From Xenorhabdus stockiae (GTDB lineage Bacteria > Pseudomonadota > Gammaproteobacteria > Enterobacterales > Enterobacteriaceae): a DNA stretch of 64,000 nucleotides. Of the stretch, positions 51,284 through 59,268 are shown piece by piece. The DNA is taken from the NCBI RefSeq assembly GCF_002632825.1, contig NZ_NJAJ01000017.1, positions 38,571-102,570 of the forward strand. The letters run 5' to 3'. The translations under genes and the position numbers were made by a program. The notes under the pieces were generated by a model. That model was given only the letters and a program-made list of their open reading frames with translations, did no database searches and was not told the DNA's origin. Position 1 is the first letter of the stretch; the number at the start of each line of letters is the position of its first letter.

Positions 51284-51324
51284 TAATGGTAATCAACCTG
51301 AATAAACATCATTGAGAGGCCATT

Positions 51325-53670
51325 ATGTTCTCTATTTCCAAAAAACATAAACAATCGCAGCGTGGCTCTATCTCGTCCCCCAAAAGGGCCTTGCAGGGTT
51401 CTTCCAGCATAAGAAATGAAAGTAAGCAATCTCGTACACGTGATACAAAGCATCAACATTCCCATAGTCATGCCCACTCCCATAATAAAAGCCATTCGCA
51501 TGATCATCATGGCGGAAGTTGCTCGCATACTCACGCACACCCTGTACAGGATACAGCTCCCGCTGAACTGACTGCCAGACAGCGTTTTAACTGGATTATT
51601 CAGGGTATGGATTGCCCAAGTTGTGCAGGCAAAATCGAAAATGCAGTGAAAAGACTGGATAAAGTTAAACAGGTCAAGGTGTTATTTACTACCGAAAAGC
51701 TGGTTGTGGATGCGGATTCAGATATTCGGAGTGATGTCGTCAGGGCGGTGAAGCAAGCGGGTTTTGAAATCAAAGAAACCGATTCAACATCTAAACTGCC
51801 ACCAGCAACCAGCCTCTGGAAAACATTCTCTCCGATTCTCCTTCTTGCGGTACTGATGGCCGCTAGCGGGGTCATCGCTAAAATGAGTGCTCCTGCCGGA
51901 AAAATCGCCTTCATCATAACGGTCTTGATTGGGTTATATCCTATCGCGGTCAAAGCCATCAGGTTGTTCCGTTCCGGATCTTTCTTTGCCATTGAAACAT
52001 TGATGACCGTAGCAGCTATCGGTGCATTGTTCATCAATGCTACTTCAGAAGCCGCAATGGTAATTTTACTGTTCAAGTTAGGCGAAATCTTAGAAGGTTA
52101 TGCCGCAGGTCGTGCTCGAAGAGGTGTCAGCGCTCTGATGGCACTGGTTCCCGAACAGGCACTACTTGTCAAAGATGGCATCAAGAAAAAGGTTCCTGCC
52201 GCTGAATTGCGTCCGGGAGACATTATTGAAATCGCTCCGGGTGCTCGTTTACCTACAGATGCCGAACTTCTTAACTCGTTTGCCAGTTTCGATGAAAGTG
52301 CTCTGACGGGAGAATCTGTCCCTGTTGAACGCCAGCAAGGGGAAAAAGTCGCAGCCGGTTGTCTTTCGATTGATAGATCCGTGCAAATGCAGGTTGTTTC
52401 TGAACCGGGACACAATGCCATTGATCGCATCCTACAGTTAATTGAAGAAGCTGAAGAACGCCGTGCTCCGATTGAGCGTTTTATTGATAAATTCAGCCGC
52501 ATCTATATGCCACTGATTATCCTGCTCTCGGCACTTGTTATCGTGATACCTCCCCTGTTTTTCGCCGAACCGTGGGATATGTGGATCTATCGCGGTCTTA
52601 CCCTGCTATTGATTGGCTGCCCTTGTGCACTGGTTATTTCAACGCCTGCTGCTATTACTTCCGCACTCGCCGCTGCCACTCGCCGTGGTGCACTTATCAA
52701 AGGCGGTGCAGCATTAGAGCAACTCGGCAGCATCACCACGATTGCACTGGATAAAACCGGTACACTGACTGAAGGAAAGCCTCAGGTTACGAATGTTGAA
52801 CCCGTGGAAAATATCAGTGTGGAAACATTACTGGCATTAGCGGGTTCGGTAGAAAGTGGTTCTCATCATCCGCTGGCAAAAGCCATTCTTAATGAAGCGG
52901 AAAATAAAGGTGTAACGGTTGTCGAAGCAGAGAACCGTAAAGCTCTTGCCGGTATTGGAATTGAAGGTCAGTTATCAGGGCAGAAGATACTGGTTTCTGC
53001 TCCCGGTCGGCTTTCTGAAAATGTTTTATCACCACAATGGAAACAGCGGGTTATTGAACTGGAAGACAGCGGTAAAACAACCGTTGCCATTGTTCAGGAT
53101 GGGCGGTTTATTGGCCTGATTGCCATGCAGGATACTTTGCGTCAGGATGCCATTGAAGCTATCCAGTCTCTGAAGCGTCAAGGCGTCAATGCGGTGATGC
53201 TAACAGGCGATAATCCCCGGGCAGCGGCAGCTATTGCAGACCAGTTGGATATTGATTACCGGGCCGGATTGCTACCGGAAGACAAAGTCACTGCGGTTAT
53301 GCAGCTTAATGAAAAACACAAAACGATGATGGTCGGTGATGGTATTAACGATGCACCGGCAATGAAAGCATCAAGTATTGGGGTCGCGATGGGAAGCGGT
53401 ACGGATGTTGCGCTGGAAACAGCTGATGCCGCACTGACTCATAACCGGCTGACTGGTCTGGCGGAAATTATTACTCTGTCACGGGCAACACACTACAATA
53501 TTCGTCAGAATATCACTATCGCATTAGGCTTGAAGGCTATATTCCTTATCACCAGTTTACTGGGGATTACAGGGTTGTGGATGGCAGTGTTAGCGGATTC
53601 AGGAGCTACAGCGCTGGTGACAGCGAATGCTATCCGTCTGCTGCGCATCAAAACAAGAAACAATAAATAA
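51325..53670 (+). CDS. zntA: ZntA, Zn(II)/Cd(II)/Pb(II) exporting P1B ATPase
   Basis: Inner-membrane heavy-metal efflux ATPase, 781 residues (E. coli 732). The N-terminus is extended by a His-rich stretch (43-72, HQHSHSHAHSHNKSHSHDHH). A heavy-metal-associated domain follows with GMDCPSC (Cys97, Cys100), then eight TM segments. The membrane metal site is Cys432-Pro-Cys434. The phosphorylated Asp is Asp476 in DKTGT, and TGD and GDGINDAPA follow. The ZntR-type promoter upstream supports Zn/Cd/Pb specificity. The His-rich extension is longer than in E. coli. Confidence 0.96.
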   Translation: MFSISKKHKQSQRGSISSPKRALQGSSSIRNESKQSRTRDTKHQHSHSHAHSHNKSHSHDHHGGSCSHTHAHPVQDTAPAELTARQRFNWIIQGMDCPSCAGKIENAVKRLDKVKQVKVLFTTEKLVVDADSDIRSDVVRAVKQAGFEIKETDSTSKLPPATSLWKTFSPILLLAVLMAASGVIAKMSAPAGKIAFIITVLIGLYPIAVKAIRLFRSGSFFAIETLMTVAAIGALFINATSEAAMVILLFKLGEILEGYAAGRARRGVSALMALVPEQALLVKDGIKKKVPAAELRPGDIIEIAPGARLPTDAELLNSFASFDESALTGESVPVERQQGEKVAAGCLSIDRSVQMQVVSEPGHNAIDRILQLIEEAEERRAPIERFIDKFSRIYMPLIILLSALVIVIPPLFFAEPWDMWIYRGLTLLLIGCPCALVISTPAAITSALAAATRRGALIKGGAALEQLGSITTIALDKTGTLTEGKPQVTNVEPVENISVETLLALAGSVESGSHHPLAKAILNEAENKGVTVVEAENRKALAGIGIEGQLSGQKILVSAPGRLSENVLSPQWKQRVIELEDSGKTTVAIVQDGRFIGLIAMQDTLRQDAIEAIQSLKRQGVNAVMLTGDNPRAAAAIADQLDIDYRAGLLPEDKVTAVMQLNEKHKTMMVGDGINDAPAMKASSIGVAMGSGTDVALETADAALTHNRLTGLAEIITLSRATHYNIRQNITIALGLKAIFLITSLLGITGLWMAVLADSGATALVTANAIRLLRIKTRNNK

Positions 53671-53688
53671 TTTCTCTGCATGAATACT

Positions 53689-53714
53689 CCCTCACTCAAA
53701 TATGAGTGGGGGAT
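53689..53714 (+). terminator. Possible terminator after zntA
   Basis: Hairpin CCCTCACTCA (53689-53698) and TGAGTGGGGG (53703-53712), 4-base loop, 18 bases past the stop. The following sequence is only weakly T-rich. Confidence 0.5.
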
Positions 53715-53918
53715 ATGTAATTAACTCAGAAATACTTTGAAAGTTCATGAAATAGTTTATGAGTAACTTTCTAATTATTTTTATTTCCCCTCATATTATT
53801 CCATTTTTAATCTACTTGAGTTCACAACTTGTTTATTAAAAAGCACACTTCTTTTTTCGTCTCGAAAATAAAGATAGCGAACCAATCAGGTATATTTCAC
53901 ACTCTTTTATCCACACCC

Positions 53919-53960
53919 GCCCGGTGGTTGTGGCCAAACCACCGGGCTATTAATTATTGA
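53919..53960. other. Strong isolated hairpin in the zntA-tusA spacer
   Basis: Perfect 11-base arms GCCCGGTGGTT (53919-53929) and AACCACCGGGC (53937-53947) with a 7-base loop, followed by TATTAATTATT. It could terminate a rightward transcript. The remaining spacer (53671-54367) is AT-rich and gene-free apart from the candidate RNA below. Confidence 0.5.
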
Positions 53961-54130
53961 ACAATACTCTCCAGATTACTGGCAAATATTTTGTGTATGT
54001 ATCAAGATTTATTATAAAAAAACGCCGGAATACAGATTATTCCTTTAATACTCTTATTTGATTGCAACTTAATGTAATCAGAAAATTATCAGCATCCTTT
54101 TCTAAAAGACATCCTTTACCCAAAGAGTAT

Positions 54131-54235
54131 TATAATAGCCACGTAGGCTTTCAGGCTGTTATTGATAAAATATTTAACAGGCCAATAATAGATAAAACAA
54201 ATTGAAAAGGTGCTAAGGCGCACCTTTTCAAAATA
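54131..54235 (+). ncRNA. Candidate small RNA in the zntA-tusA spacer
   Basis: A TATAAT box at 54131-54136 (weak AAGACA -35 at 54106-54111, 19-base spacer) is followed by about 95 bases ending in a terminator-like hairpin. Arms TTGAAAAGGTGC (54202-54213) and GCACCTTTTCAA (54220-54231) have a 6-base loop, and TTTT lies at the base. Between them GGCTGTTA (54152 on) and TAACAGGCC (54176 on) can form another hairpin. No reading frame. It resembles no enterobacterial small RNA that I know. The hairpin is symmetric enough to serve tusA on the other strand instead. Confidence 0.4.
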
Positions 54236-54367
54236 AGACTACAGTTACTCAAGATTGCTATTAAGACAAAAGGAAATATGGTACTTAGTGAGGTGATAAG
54301 ATTTCCAAGTCCCACATTGATAAGCTTAGCACGGGTTTATATTTCTACCAGTTTATTAAGCAATCTT

Positions 54368-54610
54368 TTAATTTTTTTTGATTAGATACCGATAAGGCGT
54401 TTCCGCTGTCTCATGAGCAAGCAGAGTATGTTCCATAAAACGACAAAAACCGGGAATATCACGAGTCGTCGCCGGATCATCCGCAACGATCAATAAAGTC
54501 TGCCCGACATCCATGTGACGGACAGTTTTACGTACCATCATTACCGGCTCTGGGCAGCGTAATCCCTGTGTATCAAGGGTTTTATCAGGGTTGGCAAAAA
54601 CATCAGACAT
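54368..54610 (-). CDS. tusA: TusA, sulfur carrier for tRNA 2-thiouridine
   Basis: Sulfur-relay protein that takes persulfide from IscS and passes it to TusBCD, 80 residues (E. coli 81). The acceptor cysteine is Cys19 in [34 protein letters not shown] follows. The start is the ATG at 54610, since the eight residues upstream in frame are not conserved. Located between zntA and yhhQ as in E. coli. Confidence 0.95.
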   Translation of the reverse strand: MSDVFANPDKTLDTQGLRCPEPVMMVRKTVRHMDVGQTLLIVADDPATTRDIPGFCRFMEHTLLAHETAETPYRYLIKKN

Positions 54611-54674
54611 AACAATCTCTGTAGGTTCAAACAATCTATAGCGGTGGATTATATTACATATTCACCTCAATCAC

Positions 54675-54700
54675 CGCATTTTGAAATCCATTGAGTATAT
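54675..54700. repeat. ERIC end remnant
   Basis: CGCATTTTGAAATCCATTGA followed by GTATA at 54676-54700 is one terminal segment of the ERIC repeats elsewhere in the window (compare 43950-43975). The rest is missing. Confidence 0.55.
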
Positions 54701-54752
54701 TACTCAACCCGCGTATGATGCTTCTCTCCTGATAATTCAGGGAAATTTGTTT

Positions 54753-54784
54753 CTGGGTTCCCTCACCCCATCCAGCAAAAAGGT
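54753..54784 (+). promoter_or_regulatory. preQ1-I riboswitch-like leader of yhhQ
   Basis: TGGG (54754-54757) can pair with CCCA (54767-54770) across an 8-base pyrimidine loop. C54766 sits where the preQ1-pairing cytosine would be. The A-rich tail CAAAAAGG (54776-54783) follows, whose GG can pair with CC in the loop to close a pseudoknot. The AAGG is also the ribosome binding site, 6 bases before the ATG at 54790. This would be translational control of a queuosine precursor transporter, as in other preQ1-I switches. Match is by eye. Confidence 0.62.
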
Positions 54785-54789
54785 ACAAT

Positions 54790-55458
54790 ATGTTTCAACT
54801 TACTAAGCAGCAGAAAGCTTCGGCTTTAATCTGGCTTTCGCTGTTTCATATTCTGATTATTACTTCCAGTAACTATCTGGTGCAATTGCCTATTTCTATT
54901 TTTCGTCTTCATACCACCTGGGGAGCATTCACCTTTCCCTTTATCTTTCTGGCAACAGATTTAACCGTACGTATTTATGGTGCACCATTAGCACGCCGAA
55001 TAATTATGACGGTCATGCTTCCGGCTCTGATTATTTCTTACTTCATCTCTGCGCTATTTTTTCAGGGATCATGGCAGGGTTTTTCGGCCTTAGGAACGTT
55101 TAATCTGTTTGTTGCCCGCATTGCAACAGCAAGTTTTATGGCTTATGTTCTCGGTCAGATATTAGATGTCGGTGTGTTCAACCGTCTGCGTCAGAACCAG
55201 CGTTGGTGGATGGCACCGGCAGCGGCCATGTTTTTCGGTAATATGCTTGATACTCTGGCCTTTTTCTTTATCGCTTTTTATCGCAGCAGCGATGCCTTTA
55301 TGGCAACTCACTGGGTAGAAATCGCGTTAGTGGATTATGCATTTAAGCTGTTTATTTGTATGCTCTTCTTCCTACCGGCTTATGGCATCTTACTGAACCT
55401 TATCTTGAAATTCTTTTTCTCTCACTCATCAGATAAGGCACTGGCACAGACCCGCTAA
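54790..55458 (+). CDS. yhhQ: YhhQ, queuosine precursor transporter
   Basis: Inner-membrane importer of 7-cyano- and 7-aminomethyl-7-deazaguanine for queuosine synthesis (VUT family), 222 residues, about six TM segments. Family blocks: LIITSSNYLVQLPISIFRLHTTWGAFTFPFIFLATDLTVRIYG and VDYAFKLFICMLFFLPAYGILLN. The leader carries a preQ1-like element, which agrees with the substrate. It is monocistronic; gldA starts 224 bases later. Confidence 0.94.
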   Translation: MFQLTKQQKASALIWLSLFHILIITSSNYLVQLPISIFRLHTTWGAFTFPFIFLATDLTVRIYGAPLARRIIMTVMLPALIISYFISALFFQGSWQGFSALGTFNLFVARIATASFMAYVLGQILDVGVFNRLRQNQRWWMAPAAAMFFGNMLDTLAFFFIAFYRSSDAFMATHWVEIALVDYAFKLFICMLFFLPAYGILLNLILKFFFSHSSDKALAQTR

Positions 55459-55681
55459 AACGACATTGCGCCCTGAGCTAATCAGGGTGCTGATCGCCTT
55501 TCAGCTTTTCCTCACAAATCGTGCATTTCCTGCTTTTACAGATAACCTACGGGTATGTTTTGTCGTATAGTGTTGGCGGACAGGCAAACACACACTTTTA
55601 TTCGAAACGACTGATAACCTGTCACATACCGATGCTATTAACAGGTTATGTTGAGTTTCCAGTGAAGAAGGAATATTTCTT

Positions 55682-56782
55682 ATGCTGAAAGTTATCCAGT
55701 CTCCATCCAAATATATCCAAGGGCCAGATGCGATATCCTACATTGGCCACTACACGAAAATACTTGCTGATCATGTTTTTGTTATTGCTGATAATTTTGT
55801 ACTCAATCTTATTGGAGATACAGTCAGTAAGAGCCTGAAACAAAATGAAGTCACCAGCCATTTTGAAGTCTTCAACGGCGAGTGCAGCCGTAAAGAAATA
55901 GAACGCCTGTCAGCCATCCTACTCACTAATCAATGTCAGGCCGTAATTGGAATTGGTGGAGGAAAAACGCTTGATACCGCAAAAGCGGTAGCACACGAAT
56001 CAAAATTACCCATTCTTGTTTCTCCGACTCTGGCCTCAACGGATGCACCAACCAGTGCGCTTTCCGTTCTGTATACAGAATTGGGGGAATTTGATAGCTA
56101 CCTGTTCTATCCTAAAAATCCCGATATTGTGTTAGTGGACACGAAAATTATTGCAAAATCACCTGTCCGGCTGTTTATTGCTGGTATGGGAGATGCACTG
56201 GCTACCTACTTTGAAGCGAGGGCCAGCAGTACAGCACATCATCCGACTATGGCAGGAGGAACAACTTCTCTGGCCGGGCTGGCATTGGCTAAATTGTGTT
56301 ACGACACATTATTGTCAGAAGGTTATAAAGCAAAACTGGCGGTAGAAGCCGGAGTGACAACGCCTGCGGTTGAAAATATTGTTGAAGCCAATACCTATCT
56401 CAGCGGAATTGGTTTTGAAAGTGCAGGCCTTGCCGCTGCACACGCCATCCATAATGGGTTTACCATACTGGAAGAGTGTCACCACCTGTATCATGGTGAA
56501 AAAGTCGCATTTGGTACGCTGACACAGCTCATATTAGAAAATAGCCCCAGTGAAGAACTAGAAACCGTACTCGACTTTTGTGTACAAGTTGGCCTTCCAA
56601 TTACGCTGGAACAACTTGGCCTGCGCGATAGTGAAAATTTGCATCAGAAAATTATGCAGGTCGCTAAAGTAAGTTGTGCAGAAGGGGAAACTATTCACAA
56701 TATGCCATTTACCGTCACCCCAGAGCAGGTCTATGCCGCAATTCTGGCAGCAGATCAGATGGGAAAAGACTGGTTATACTAA
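55682..56782 (+). CDS. gldA: GldA, glycerol dehydrogenase
   Basis: NAD-dependent, iron/zinc-containing alcohol dehydrogenase family enzyme oxidising glycerol to dihydroxyacetone, 366 residues (E. coli 367). Nucleotide loop [30 protein letters not shown], and metal ligands Asp171 ([13 protein letters not shown]), His254 (AAHAIHNG) and His271 ([12 protein letters not shown]). No dihydroxyacetone kinase genes are adjacent. It is near glpACB (58-62 kb), so the window holds two glycerol routes. Confidence 0.94.
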   Translation: MLKVIQSPSKYIQGPDAISYIGHYTKILADHVFVIADNFVLNLIGDTVSKSLKQNEVTSHFEVFNGECSRKEIERLSAILLTNQCQAVIGIGGGKTLDTAKAVAHESKLPILVSPTLASTDAPTSALSVLYTELGEFDSYLFYPKNPDIVLVDTKIIAKSPVRLFIAGMGDALATYFEARASSTAHHPTMAGGTTSLAGLALAKLCYDTLLSEGYKAKLAVEAGVTTPAVENIVEANTYLSGIGFESAGLAAAHAIHNGFTILEECHHLYHGEKVAFGTLTQLILENSPSEELETVLDFCVQVGLPITLEQLGLRDSENLHQKIMQVAKVSCAEGETIHNMPFTVTPEQVYAAILAADQMGKDWLY

Positions 56783-56829
56783 TTTAGTATCAGCGTGATT
56801 TTTGCGGTTTCAGGGCGGGAACCCTCGCC

Positions 56830-57945
56830 CTATTTGGTCACGCCATTAACATGATGGATAACATAACGAGTGCTTCGCCCTCCCGCTTCTGTTTTTTCCA
56901 AATACCCCAATTCTGTCAGGTAGATTAGATGTCGGGTGGCTGTAGCCCTGCTCACTTTAGCCACTTTCTGATATTGGCTGCTATTAATTCCTTGAGAGAA
57001 ATCACCGTCTAACATTCTGTTCAGTACCTTCACTTGCTCTTCATTGAGCTGGCTCTGATCAACACGACGCCAAAACCGGGTTTTCTTCACGGTTCCATCA
57101 ATTTGTTTCAATTTAACAATCAGAGTGTTATTCAGGGTTTGTAGAAACCATCTCATCCAGCCCGTAATATCCAACCCACCACGCTGTGTCTGTTCCAACA
57201 TTTCATAATATTGTTTCCGACTTTCGCAGATACTCACAGACATCGCATAAAGCCGGATTGATCGGCTTTCTGCCTGCGCTAGTGCCAGATCAGTCAGAAA
57301 ACGGGTTATACGACCATTACCATCTTCCAGTGGATGAAGAGTGACAAACCACAGATGCACAATCGCTGCCCGCAAAATAGGGTCAAGATTAGGGTCATAA
57401 TAGGAACGGTTAAACCATGTGATAAATTCTGCAACCTCTTGCGGTAGCCGTTCGGCTGGCGGGGCTGAAAAGTGGATAATTGGCTTGTCTATTCTGCCCG
57501 ACACAACTTCGATACCGCCATGTCGCAATTGCCCACCGCTGATGGGATTAATTAACCGATAACCGACAGGAAACATCCACTCATGCCACTGCAAAATACG
57601 TTCAAGAGTTAACGGTTCTTGATATTTTTCTACGACTTCAAACGCGATTCGTGCGATGCCATCAGATTGTTCACTGATTGGATACGGAGTTTCCTCACTG
57701 ATACCCAGATGATTCGCCAGCGAAGAACGTACTGATGCTACGTTTAGTTTTTCTCCTTCTATCTCACAGGAATAGAGAATACTGGCTAAGAGGTTATCCA
57801 GCGTTGCTTGCTCAGTATTTTCAGTCGCAGATAAACCGAGTAACAGCCCCTGATTAAAATTAATCTCACGTAGAATGGAGATCAATTCATGTTCATTCCA
57901 TTGGAAATCAGGCCAATTTTTCTGTTCCCATATCCACATGACCAT
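56830..57945 (-). CDS. Fic-domain protein, class II (self-inhibited AMP transferase type)
   Basis: Fic-family protein of 371 residues. N-terminal DUF4172-like WIWEQKNWPDFQWNE, then an inhibitory helix with [S/T]xxxE[G/N] at Ser59-Gly64 (SCEIEG). The Fic core has the complete catalytic motif HPLEDGNGRITR from His204, with the flap VVSGRIDKPIIHFSAPP. The C-terminus (about 295-371) looks like a winged helix-turn-helix (QKVAKVSRATATRHLIYLTELGYLEKTEAGGRST). The likely reaction is AMP transfer to a target hydroxyl, self-inhibited in cis. A DNA-binding C-terminus suggests autoregulation. It lies between gldA and glpC without operon partners. The start may be the second ATG at 57939. Confidence 0.9.
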   Translation of the reverse strand: MVMWIWEQKNWPDFQWNEHELISILREINFNQGLLLGLSATENTEQATLDNLLASILYSCEIEGEKLNVASVRSSLANHLGISEETPYPISEQSDGIARIAFEVVEKYQEPLTLERILQWHEWMFPVGYRLINPISGGQLRHGGIEVVSGRIDKPIIHFSAPPAERLPQEVAEFITWFNRSYYDPNLDPILRAAIVHLWFVTLHPLEDGNGRITRFLTDLALAQAESRSIRLYAMSVSICESRKQYYEMLEQTQRGGLDITGWMRWFLQTLNNTLIVKLKQIDGTVKKTRFWRRVDQSQLNEEQVKVLNRMLDGDFSQGINSSQYQKVAKVSRATATRHLIYLTELGYLEKTEAGGRSTRYVIHHVNGVTK

Positions 57946-57984
57946 TCACCTCATGATATCAATCAGTTGGTCATTCTACTCACT

Positions 57985-58051
57985 AAATGAGGCAAATAAC
58001 AACACTATTCGCCTCATAAAATGAGGCAAATAATCGATCTAATTGCCTCAT
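57985..58051. promoter_or_regulatory. Cluster of four ATGAGGC repeats upstream of the Fic gene
   Basis: Four copies of ATGAGGC(AAATAA) in alternating orientation. Direct copies are at 57985-57999 and 58018-58033, inverted copies at 58007-58016 and 58041-58051. The middle two form a perfect palindrome GCCTCAT-AAA-ATGAGGC (58011-58027), and each direct copy makes a longer dyad with the inverted copy after it. The array lies 40-106 bases upstream of the Fic start and next to the end of glpC, a likely operator for a dimeric regulator. Confidence 0.65.
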
Positions 58052-58071
58052 GAGTTGGAAAACAGGTTAAT

Positions 58072-59268
58072 TCAACCCAGCGCTCGCGCCAGTAATCTCA
58101 TCGGATGTTCGCATTTTTTGCTGGTAGACATCTCTATCTGCCATTTACAGGTTTCGCAATCGGTGATTACCAAATCAACGCCACTTTCTTCGATTTGCCG
58201 GAACAGGCCAGCACCAATCCCCTGAGATACTTCATAATTTTCTTTTTTGAAACCATAAGTTCCGGCAATACCACAACACTGAGAGTCCAGAATAATTAAT
58301 TCAATACCCGGAATACGCTTAATCAACTCAATCGAATAGGCTGCCCAGCCCATTTTTTCCATATGACATGGCGTATGGTAAGCCACTTTCAGAGGCATCG
58401 TTTTCAAAGGCAGATCACGCCCCTGATCCAGCAACCGATAAATATAGCGGGTTGCCAGCTCAATATGATCACGTACCGGGCGGGTATCTACGCCCAGAAT
58501 ATGCGGATATTCATCGCGTAAGGTAAAAGTACAACTGGATGAAGTTGTTACAACGGGAATTTGTCGCTCAATCACACTTTCTGTTAATGAGAGCAGGTTA
58601 GCTTTCGCCTGACGTTTCGCCCTATTCATAAAGCCATTGGCGATCAACGGCACGCCACAACATTTTTCCCGCGTCAGTAATTGGACACCAATCCCCATTC
58701 CATTAAAGACTTTCAATAAATCCTTACCCAGTTGTGGATGGTTATAATTGACGAAACAACCATGAAAATAGGCAACCTGCTCTGTAAATTGCTGTTGAAT
58801 GGATGCCTGTTTGTGATACCAGCGCCGAAACGTTCCGAAAGAGTATTTTGGTAATTCACGTCGGTGATCAATCCTGAGCGTTTTATCCAGCAGATGGCGC
58901 ACTGGCTTCAGGCTGGTCACTGAATTGACGATGGGAGCAAGCGGAGTAGAAAGAGTGCCCATCATATCGGTGTGGCTGAGAATGACATCCCGTAATTTAG
59001 GCCGCTGTGAGTGATAATCTGCTTTTGCCCGCAGGATAATATCACCGATTTTTACATCAGACGGACATGCAACTTCACAGCGCTTGCAGTTAGTGCAGTA
59101 TTTCAGCGCTTCATCATATAAAGCAGGATCTTTTAAACGCAGGCGCTCTCCATCCGGGCCGGCCTGTTTTGGCCCGGGATAGCCCGGATTAGCTTTAACC
59201 ACCGGGCATTGGGTAGTACAGACAGTACATTTAATACAGCTTTCAAAACTGTTATCCGCTATGTTCAT
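58072..59268 (-). CDS. glpC: GlpC, anaerobic glycerol-3-phosphate dehydrogenase Fe-S subunit
   Basis: Membrane-associated subunit passing electrons to menaquinone, 398 residues. Two ferredoxin-like 4Fe-4S motifs lie near the N-terminus: CIKCTVCTTQCP at 11-22 and CTNCKRCEVACP (about 58-69). Two CCG domains follow with EKCCGVPL and DSQCCGIAG. The start overlaps the glpB stop by 4 bases. Last gene of glpACB. Confidence 0.96.
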   Translation of the reverse strand: MNIADNSFESCIKCTVCTTQCPVVKANPGYPGPKQAGPDGERLRLKDPALYDEALKYCTNCKRCEVACPSDVKIGDIILRAKADYHSQRPKLRDVILSHTDMMGTLSTPLAPIVNSVTSLKPVRHLLDKTLRIDHRRELPKYSFGTFRRWYHKQASIQQQFTEQVAYFHGCFVNYNHPQLGKDLLKVFNGMGIGVQLLTREKCCGVPLIANGFMNRAKRQAKANLLSLTESVIERQIPVVTTSSSCTFTLRDEYPHILGVDTRPVRDHIELATRYIYRLLDQGRDLPLKTMPLKVAYHTPCHMEKMGWAAYSIELIKRIPGIELIILDSQCCGIAGTYGFKKENYEVSQGIGAGLFRQIEESGVDLVITDCETCKWQIEMSTSKKCEHPMRLLARALG

